Assembly (NCBI GenBank): GCA_015494675.1
Contig: WGAW01000078.1
Coordinates: forward strand, 1 to 6,242
Origin: Hydrogenimonas sp.
Lineage (GTDB): Bacteria > Campylobacterota > Campylobacteria > Campylobacterales > Hydrogenimonadaceae
DNA length: 6,242 nt
Direction of reading: 5' to 3'
The notes below the pieces were generated by a model, which ran no database searches, was not told the origin of the DNA, and worked only from the letters and a program-made list of their open reading frames with translations. Shown here in pieces: positions 1-4,882 of the stretch (position 1 is its first letter; every line of letters begins with the position of its first letter). Made by a program: the position numbers and the translations under genes.

Positions 1-480
1 ATCGTAGCCTCGCTGCCGTGGGACGAGAACAACACCGTCTACAGTGACGTACTGGGCACCGACTCGACACGGCCGGCCTACTTTTGCGACGCGACAACCG
101 GCTTTTACAGGGTAGGCGGATTCAGAGGCGGGCGAAACTGCATAGAGGATTTGGGGGCGGCGAAAGCGTCCCCGATCGGTAGGGAGGACTCACTCTATAA
201 CGATCTGGACGACTACGACGGATACAGCGTGACCACCGCAACCCCAAGCGGGTCCAAATATCTCCTGAGCGTCAAAGTGAGATACCTTGCCGACCCGCCC
301 CCGGGAGGGGTGGTGGACTTCTCTACGCTTCCCGCGGTTTCGACAAGTTCAAACATAAAAGAGGTAAACGTAACCGTTACCAACGCGGCGGGAAGGGTGA
401 AGAGCCCGTTTGTATCTTCAGTTTACTACGAAAGCGTGAACATAGGGCAGATCGGCATCAAAAGGAGGGCATGGAGATGA
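1..480 (+). CDS. MshD-like type IV minor pilin, C-terminal part (5' end outside window)
   Basis: The frame is open from base 1 to the TGA at 478-480, giving 159 codons. The leader peptide and hydrophobic N-terminal helix lie upstream of the window. A TTG at 151 is an internal codon, not a start. The visible part reads as a globular pilin domain: a SLPWDENN segment near the left edge, two cysteines (codons 29 and 47) that could form a disulfide, a DLDDYDGY segment around codons 66-73, then a beta-rich C-terminus with alternating hydrophobics (SSNIKEVNVTVTNAAG). From memory, WDENN and D-[IL]-DD-[FY] segments recur in Campylobacterota minor pilins of the MshD type. The family call rests on that and on the three pilin genes that follow, not on a visible prepilin motif. 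The stop overlaps the next start as ATGA. Its role would be a minor subunit of the pilus tip or priming complex. Confidence is good for a minor pilin and lower for MshD specifically. Confidence 0.7.
   Translation: MVASLPWDENNTVYSDVLGTDSTRPAYFCDATTGFYRVGGFRGGRNCIEDLGAAKASPIGREDSLYNDLDDYDGYSVTTATPSGSKYLLSVKVRYLADPPPGGVVDFSTLPAVSTSSNIKEVNVTVTNAAGRVKSPFVSSVYYESVNIGQIGIKRRAWR
460..469 (+). promoter_or_regulatory. Strong Shine-Dalgarno site that selects the second of two ATG codons
   Basis: The sequence AAAAGGAGGG contains a full AGGAGG at 463-468. Two in-frame ATG codons follow, at 471 and 477. The spacer is only 2 bases to the first and 8 bases to the second, so ribosomes should start at 477. 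Starting there also gives a four-base ATGA overlap with the upstream stop and the usual short MRRA leader. This is read directly from the sequence and has not been tested. Confidence 0.75.
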
Positions 481-1412
481 GGCGCGCTTTTACGCTCATA
501 GAGATAGTCGTCGTCATCTCCGTCTCCGGAATTTTGGCGGTGGGAGCCTTCAAGGCGCTCAGCGCGCTATATGTTAGGAGCGCAAAGGCGCGTGCGGTTA
601 CGGAGCTTTCGCTGAATACGCAGTCCGCCCTCGATCAGTTGAGTACGGTTCTGTACGCGAGGGTGCCCGGAAGCGTCATAGGGTATAACCCGGCCGACGG
701 AAGCTACGCGCCTTTGGAGAGTCTCGCTTCGCCGAAACCGGTGCTCGAATGGATAGGCAGCGCACAGGAGAGCCTAAAGAGGCGCGACTTCAGCGGGTTT
801 GTGGATATGAACGCAAGCGATCCGGCCGCGAACGTCGTAGTCTCCCCGGATAGTGACGGCACGAAGGTCAATGCTACGCTCAAACAGAAGTTCGGCACGA
901 CGGCAGACTTTTTTAGTAACGATCTGGTTAGGCTCGTCTTTGCCGGCAGTTACGATAGGGGAGCAACGGAGGGCGCCTCTTTCAACGCTCTCTTCGGCTG
1001 GCACGGCGGCGGCGCGGAGAGGATCTACGCCGTATCGATGAGCGGTGACGGCAATATCAGCCTCAGCGCCGATCCGCCCTATATCTACGAAAAGTACTAC
1101 CTGGCCGACACCGCCTACGCGGCGGCCAGGGGTGCGGATGTGAATCTGAGCGCGTCTTGCGTAACCTCCCTGGGCGTACCCGTATCTGCCGACTCCCTGC
1201 TTCTCTTTTACGACTACAGGCCCTGGAAGGGGGAGACCTTCTGCGCAGACTCCGGCGGCACCCCTTCGGGAAAAGTTACGCTTCTTGCCGACGATGTATC
1301 GGGCTTCAGGGTGCAAAGCGTAAACGGAATAATCAGGCTCGCCATAGATAGTGTGCGAAAGATAAGAGGCTCTACCCCCGTGCGGATATCGAAGCAGAAG
1401 GCGGTTTTCTGA
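477..1412 (+). CDS. PulJ/MshO-like prepilin-type pseudopilin
   Basis: This 311-residue protein begins MRRA|FTLIE, a class III prepilin leader of four residues. Cleavage and N-methylation would occur after Ala4, with Phe at +1 and the key Glu at +5. Alanine rather than glycine at -1 is tolerated and, from memory, common in Campylobacterota. Residues 5-29 form the hydrophobic assembly helix. The mature domain is large for a pseudopilin, as in GspJ/PulJ, PilW and MshO. It carries two cysteines (228 and 256) near the C-terminus and ends with beta-strand segments such as LADDVSGFRV and IIRLAID, the kind of pattern seen at the end of PulJ-like proteins. I chose ATG 477 over ATG 471 because of Shine-Dalgarno spacing. 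It overlaps the upstream gene by four bases and the downstream gene by one. The likely role is a tip-complex minor pilin that supports pilus priming at the inner membrane. Prepilin identity is near certain; the J/O-type assignment is an inference from size, position and C-terminal pattern. Confidence 0.85.
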   Translation: MRRAFTLIEIVVVISVSGILAVGAFKALSALYVRSAKARAVTELSLNTQSALDQLSTVLYARVPGSVIGYNPADGSYAPLESLASPKPVLEWIGSAQESLKRRDFSGFVDMNASDPAANVVVSPDSDGTKVNATLKQKFGTTADFFSNDLVRLVFAGSYDRGATEGASFNALFGWHGGGAERIYAVSMSGDGNISLSADPPYIYEKYYLADTAYAAARGADVNLSASCVTSLGVPVSADSLLLFYDYRPWKGETFCADSGGTPSGKVTLLADDVSGFRVQSVNGIIRLAIDSVRKIRGSTPVRISKQKAVF

Positions 1413-1861
1413 TGGCGGCAAGAAGAGGCTTCGGGCTGTGGCAGGCGATAGCGCTCATATTGATAGTCGGCGTAGTGATGAGTGTGGCGATGAGATATGC
1501 CCGGATCGCGGCCGTGCATACCGCCGACAGCTACACCAAGGAGCAGGCGGAACTCTTTTTAAGAAGTGCCATGGAGACCGCCCTGCTTCAGATAAGCACC
1601 CACGACAGAAGCGGCGGCTGCCTATCGAGCGTGAAAGTGGTCTCCAGAGACGGGAAGTTCATAGCCGATATAAACATCACGAGATACTATCTGCTCGAAG
1701 GTAGCTCAGACCTCGCACTCTGCGGGAGTCTCGGCTACCCGATAAAGAGCTCCGAGTCGCACGGCATGGTTATGATGGAGGCGATTGTAAGAAGCGATCC
1801 TTCGAAGGCAAAGATCGTGCACCCTGTAAGAATCCTCAAAAGGAGCATACAGCGGCCATGA
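1412..1861 (+). CDS. Minor pilin with prepilin-like leader lacking Glu5 (GspK/PilX/MshP-like)
   Basis: This 149-residue protein starts at an ATG within TGATG (one-base overlap with the upstream stop), with an AGAAGG motif at 1396-1401 as a plausible ribosome site. The N-terminus MAARRG|FGLWQAIALIL has the basic leader and Gly at -1 followed by a roughly 20-residue hydrophobic helix, but +5 is Gln rather than Glu. In type II secretion the pseudopilin that lacks Glu5 is GspK, which caps the tip. PilX/MshP-type minor pilins also diverge there. A polar helix containing KEQAELFLRSAMETAL follows, then a small beta domain with two cysteines (70 and 104). At 149 residues it is far shorter than GspK, which carries an extra large domain, so MshP or PilX is the nearer comparison. 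The position directly after the J/O-like gene matches MshO-MshP or GspJ-GspK order. It is probably a tip subunit that initiates or caps the fibre. Whether it is processed by the peptidase cannot be told from sequence. Confidence 0.75.
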   Translation: MAARRGFGLWQAIALILIVGVVMSVAMRYARIAAVHTADSYTKEQAELFLRSAMETALLQISTHDRSGGCLSSVKVVSRDGKFIADINITRYYLLEGSSDLALCGSLGYPIKSSESHGMVMMEAIVRSDPSKAKIVHPVRILKRSIQRP

Positions 1862-2325
1862 GAAGGGGTTTTACACTTATAGAGCTGATATTCGTGATCC
1901 TGCTGATCGGCATACTGGGCGGTATAGGCATCTCGCTCTACCGGCCCGACAGGGGGCTGGCCGACGCAAGATTCGTAGCCTCGAAGATTATGGAGAGCAG
2001 ATACGAAGCGATCGGGTATGAGCGCCTGAATTTCGACTCGAGCGTGCTTGCCGGGAGTGTCGGCTGCATAACCCTCGACAGATCGGGGCTCGACGACCCG
2101 CCGTCGAAAGCCGGCGGCTACAGGCTAGGCAAAAAAACACAAATATCCGTAAGCGGCCTATCGGGGAACACAATTTGCTTTGACGAAAAGGGGTATCCGC
2201 ACGACGGGGACTTTACGACAGGTTCACTACTTCACCGAAAAGTCGATATTAATGTCAGCACACCGAAAAAGAGCTACATCATAAGCGTAATGCCCTTCAG
2301 CGGATATGCGAAGATAGTCTACTGA
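1858..2325 (+). CDS. GspH/MshC-like prepilin-type minor pilin
   Basis: This 155-residue protein has a textbook prepilin N-terminus, MRRG|FTLIELIFVILLIG, with Gly at -1, Phe at +1 and Glu at +5, and a hydrophobic helix to about residue 27. The start overlaps the previous stop as ATGA and is preceded by AAAAGGAG (1838-1845) with a 12-base spacer. The soluble domain contains CITLDRSG (Cys70), CFDEKGYPHDG (Cys107) and ends in a strand pattern SYIISVMPFSGYAKIVY. A C-terminal hydrophobic strand with a PxSGY-type turn is, from memory, common in Campylobacterota pilin-like proteins and resembles GspH/FimT/MshC-type minor pilins. It could instead be a pilin-like subunit of another kind, since pseudopilin subtypes are hard to separate without structure. 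It is the last of four minor-pilin genes and is followed by the only non-coding gap in the window. The likely role is a minor subunit in the priming complex. Confidence 0.82.
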   Translation: MRRGFTLIELIFVILLIGILGGIGISLYRPDRGLADARFVASKIMESRYEAIGYERLNFDSSVLAGSVGCITLDRSGLDDPPSKAGGYRLGKKTQISVSGLSGNTICFDEKGYPHDGDFTTGSLLHRKVDINVSTPKKSYIISVMPFSGYAKIVY

Positions 2326-2379
2326 CCGACTCCGCATCTTTCCGCAACAGGTCGGTGAATACAAATAGACGGGAAAACG
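2326..2379 (+). other. Only intergenic gap in the window (54 bases) between pilin block and assembly block
   Basis: The gap separates the last minor pilin from the GspL-like gene. It contains a weak inverted repeat, ACCGAC (2325-2330) with GTCGGT (2351-2356), separated by 20 bases and without a following T-run, and a short direct repeat TCCGCA (2331-2336 and 2341-2346). I see no clear -10/-35 pair and no terminator. An in-frame TGA at 2356-2358 rules out an upstream extension of the next gene. The gap could carry an internal promoter, but the sequence does not show one. Confidence 0.5.
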
Positions 2380-3861
2380 ATGGCAGGACGGAACATATTT
2401 TACTGTATCGACGAAAAAGAGGCGCTGGAGTTCGACGGCTCCTCTTTTTTTAAAACCGATATAAAAAGAGCCAAAAGGGGCTTTAGTGCATCTGTGGTTC
2501 CGTCGGGCCATATCCGCTCCCACACCTTCAAGATTCCGGCCGAAACCGATAAAGAGAGGCTCGATACGCTTGTGGAGATCACGATGTTCGAAGCGGGAGG
2601 GCTCGATCTGGAGAAGGAGTATGCCGTAGCATATGTGAAGCATGCGCTGGAGTCCGAATCTTCATGGCTGATAGAGGCTTTCGCCGTCGAGCACTCGAAA
2701 CTAAAAGAGCTCTTCGGTGCGACGGCCGCCAAGGCGGGCCATATCGACCTGCTTGCCGTACCCTATATGGTTTACGAAGGGCTCTATCTCTACGGCAAAG
2801 CCGACAGCGAAAGGACGGAGCTCTTCCTCTATCTCGGCGACGACGACTCCTACGCGGTTCTTTGCAAAAACGGCCGCTACATAGCCCACAGAGATCTCCC
2901 CTCTATCTCTTCTATAGCCGCAAAAGCAAACGTAAGCGTAGAGGCGATAAAAGATACACTGCGCAAACGGGGGCTTCAGGGCGAACTCTACGGACCCGAC
3001 GAGCTGCTCCTGCAAGAGAGCATAGAGAGTGCGTTTTCAAAAATCGTCGAGCGTGTGGCGCAGACCGTAAACCACAAGCGCGGGATTTTCGGTATAAAGG
3101 CGGTAGACCGCATAACCCTTGACTTTGAAGAGAGCCCGATCCCCGGTCTTTGGGAGCTTTTCGACGGTTACGGCTTCGAAGAGAGCGCTAAGGCGGAGTT
3201 TGCCTGCTGCGAGAGCCTCGAGCCGGCAATGCAGCACAGGGGTGTCGAAGCGCTCTATATGCTTGCCGCGAAAGAGGGTAGGCTCGATCCGCCGAACCTG
3301 ACCGTTTTCGAAAAAAAAGGTAGCTTCTGGGCCACCCATACCGGGCGTTTCGCGGCGGCGGTGGCGGCCTCGACGATTCTGGTGTGCGGATACGCTCTTT
3401 TGAAGGAGGCCGAGCTGGCCTCTTTGGAGGATGAGAGCGCGATGTTAAGCGGCAGACTCAACAGCGTTAAGCATAAAGCCGCGGTTTTGCGGAAGGCTTT
3501 GACGAAAGAGCGCTCCATACTGCAGGAGCGGAGAGAGAGGCTTGAAGAGATAGGGCGCGAAATCATGGCTTTCGGCGATACGGCCGATGCCGCACTGCTG
3601 ATAGAGGAGTCGAAACTGAAAAGGCGGCGGATGGTGGAGGATGTCGACAGAGCTTTGGCGAAATACGGATTGAGCGCCGCATCGCTGGAGCAGAACGGCT
3701 CGAAAAGAGTGGAGGTGGAGATACTGAGCGACTATGAGAAACGCGACAGGATAGCCAAGTTCATGAAAGAGCTTATCGACATGGGCTACAGGGGTGTAGG
3801 CACCGAAGCGATAGAGCTCGACAAGAACCTCTACGGCAGCCGTGTGGAGATAGTGCGATGA
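2380..3861 (+). CDS. GspL-like bitopic assembly protein (PilM-like cytoplasmic part joined to PilN-like part; MshI-type)
   Basis: This 493-residue protein has no N-terminal signal. Residues 1 to about 310 are soluble and read like the degenerate actin-like fold of GspL/PilM. They include a WLIEAFAVEHSKL segment near 96-108 and a hydrophobic strand then an acidic turn, LFLYLGDDDSY, near 148-158. One strong transmembrane segment lies at 323-341, then a charged heptad-like coiled coil at about 343-396, and a C-terminal alpha/beta domain at about 420-493 resembling the ferredoxin-like periplasmic domain of GspL/PilN. This layout equals PilM plus PilN in one chain, as in GspL. In the complex it would link the cytoplasmic assembly ATPase to the periplasmic PilO/PilP-like partners encoded next. 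ATG 2380 is the first start after an in-frame stop at 2356. Its Shine-Dalgarno is poor (GGGA, no AGGAG). The stop overlaps the next start as ATGA. The call rests on domain layout and gene order, since the N-terminal family motifs are weak. Confidence 0.72.
   Translation: MAGRNIFYCIDEKEALEFDGSSFFKTDIKRAKRGFSASVVPSGHIRSHTFKIPAETDKERLDTLVEITMFEAGGLDLEKEYAVAYVKHALESESSWLIEAFAVEHSKLKELFGATAAKAGHIDLLAVPYMVYEGLYLYGKADSERTELFLYLGDDDSYAVLCKNGRYIAHRDLPSISSIAAKANVSVEAIKDTLRKRGLQGELYGPDELLLQESIESAFSKIVERVAQTVNHKRGIFGIKAVDRITLDFEESPIPGLWELFDGYGFEESAKAEFACCESLEPAMQHRGVEALYMLAAKEGRLDPPNLTVFEKKGSFWATHTGRFAAAVAASTILVCGYALLKEAELASLEDESAMLSGRLNSVKHKAAVLRKALTKERSILQERRERLEEIGREIMAFGDTADAALLIEESKLKRRRMVEDVDRALAKYGLSAASLEQNGSKRVEVEILSDYEKRDRIAKFMKELIDMGYRGVGTEAIELDKNLYGSRVEIVR
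3311..3318 (+). repeat. A8 homopolymer in the GspL-like gene
   Basis: Eight adenines in a row encode part of Glu-Lys-Lys (residues 311-313), about ten codons before the transmembrane segment of the GspL-like protein. The reading frame is intact through the run. Such runs can be sites of polymerase slippage. Whether that happens here is unknown. Confidence 0.8.
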
Positions 3862-4478
3862 GTCTTCTGGAAGATACGGAGCGGCAGCTGGCGGATATGG
3901 GGAGGGTCAAGCGACTGGCCCTAACCTTCGCCGCCGCGGCGATGATAGGTGCCGGAGTCTGGTTAGGCTGGATAGAGGACCTGGAGGCCGACATAGAGCA
4001 TGCAACCGCAAAAAATGCACAGATTATCAAGCAGATAGGGCTGATAGATCTCAAAAGGCTTTCAGAGAGGATCGAAGATGTGCGCCGCAAGCGGATGGAG
4101 GCTGCCGAAGCGCTTCAACTCAGCCGTGCGCAGCTGCTCTACCTGCGTGCAGAGATGGGTAGGGTGGAGAGGTTGAAATTTAACCAGAGCGTCATGGCCG
4201 ACCTTCTTGACAGTCTGCTTAAAAGATCGGTGCGGCTGGGGCTTAGAATCGACTCTATAGAGAGCAGAGACGATCCGCTCGACCTTACGCCGCTTCTTCA
4301 GAGAAAGAAGATAGTCTCGGTGGAGGGATCGGGAGCTTTCGCGAAGATCGTGAATCTGAGCCACTACATAGAGAGCCGCCCCATGCTGGCCAAGATAGAT
4401 TCGCTCTATGTATCGCTCGATAAAAAGGGTGCTACGGCATTTCGAATCGATATATCTACATACGGAGTGAAAGAGTGA
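3858..4478 (+). CDS. PilO/MshJ-like inner-membrane alignment protein
   Basis: This 206-residue protein starts at the ATG inside ATGA (four-base overlap), with GGAGA at 3846-3850 and a 7-base spacer. A short cytoplasmic N-terminus of about 18 residues is followed by one transmembrane segment at about 20-39. A long charged coiled coil follows (about 40-105, rich in Glu, Arg and Lys), then a periplasmic alpha/beta domain (about 110-206) that ends in alternating strands such as IDSLYVSLD and AFRIDIS. This matches the architecture of PilO, GspM and MshJ, which pair with PilN/GspL through coiled coils and ferredoxin-like domains. It contains no cysteine. Its place between the GspL-like and PilP-like genes supports the assignment. 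It should form the inner-membrane alignment subcomplex with both neighbours. Primary sequence in this family is poorly conserved, so architecture and context carry the call. Confidence 0.75.
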   Translation: MSLLEDTERQLADMGRVKRLALTFAAAAMIGAGVWLGWIEDLEADIEHATAKNAQIIKQIGLIDLKRLSERIEDVRRKRMEAAEALQLSRAQLLYLRAEMGRVERLKFNQSVMADLLDSLLKRSVRLGLRIDSIESRDDPLDLTPLLQRKKIVSVEGSGAFAKIVNLSHYIESRPMLAKIDSLYVSLDKKGATAFRIDISTYGVKE

Positions 4479-4882
4479 AGAGGGCGGTTTTCGTGCTGAT
4501 GTCGGCCAATCTGTGGGCCATGGCGGTTTTAGCCGGTGAAGCGGAGGATGTTTTGAAGAAGTTCGACACCCTAAAAAACTTCCATATCCCTTCCGCGGTT
4601 GAGTACGGGGTCTACGACCCCTTCAAGCGTGCGGCGCCGCTTGTCAAAAGGAGCGGCGGAGGATTTGCGGCGCACCGGCGGCCCGCGCCCATAAGGTTGA
4701 CGGCCATTCTCAACGACATGGCCTTCATAAACGGACGGTGGGTCCGTACCGGCGAATATGTGGGCCGCTACAGGATAGTCCGCATAGGAGGTACCGGAGT
4801 GGTGCTCAAAAGCGGTAACCTCACCCGCATTGTACCGCTCGGAAAGAGGAAGAGAATTTTGAAGATCGAGGAAAATCTGTAA
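4475..4882 (+). CDS. PilP/MshK-like periplasmic protein linking alignment complex to secretin
   Basis: This 135-residue protein starts at a GTG within GTGA (four-base overlap with the upstream stop), preceded by GGAG at 4464-4467 with a 7-base spacer. The N-terminus MKRAVFVLMSANLWAMAVLA is a signal peptide with probable signal peptidase I cleavage after Ala20. There is no cysteine anywhere, so unlike classical PilP it is not a lipoprotein. A YDPFKR segment (47-52) precedes a basic, glycine-containing linker. Residues 73-133 form a compact beta domain: RLTAILNDMAFINGRWVRTG, then a GRYRIVRI strand, VVLKSGNL and a final strand. This is the homology-region pattern of PilP and GspC (aliphatic-x-x-Ile-x-x-x-x-Ala-x-Ile-Asn-Gly, then Gly-Glu), which contacts the secretin N0 domain. 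The next gene is the secretin, with a one-base overlap. The role would be to couple the inner-membrane complex to the secretin. Confidence 0.8.
   Translation: MKRAVFVLMSANLWAMAVLAGEAEDVLKKFDTLKNFHIPSAVEYGVYDPFKRAAPLVKRSGGGFAAHRRPAPIRLTAILNDMAFINGRWVRTGEYVGRYRIVRIGGTGVVLKSGNLTRIVPLGKRKRILKIEENL

Noticed and set aside
151..480. Complete small gene starting at TTG 151
   Set aside because: The same frame is open back to base 1 and the upstream part reads as continuous pilin-like sequence, so this is the tail of a longer gene.
774..1421. 215-codon open frame on the minus strand
   Set aside because: It is antisense to the PulJ-like pseudopilin, which has a clear prepilin N-terminus and overlapping neighbours. 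The product is basic and low in recognisable motifs.
3..1983. Ten-base repeat CGTAGCCTCG at 3-12 and again at 1974-1983
   Set aside because: Both copies encode Val-Ala-Ser in different pilin contexts. A single ten-base match is expected by chance with shared codon use.
2325..2356. Possible terminator hairpin ACCGAC/GTCGGT
   Set aside because: The stem is only six base pairs with a 20-base loop and no T-run follows. It would also sit inside a cluster of functionally linked genes.
2356..2370. Possible -10 box (TACAAA near 2360)
   Set aside because: No matching -35 or other promoter element lies at a suitable distance, so the match is no better than chance.
2445..2455. T7A4 run in the GspL-like gene
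   Set aside because: It encodes Phe-Phe-Lys in frame, is not followed by a hairpin-type terminator structure I can see, and is too short to suggest anything regulatory.
2664..3122. 152-codon plus-strand frame inside the GspL-like gene
   Set aside because: The product is very arginine-rich with no domain, which is typical of a frame-shifted shadow of a GC-rich gene.
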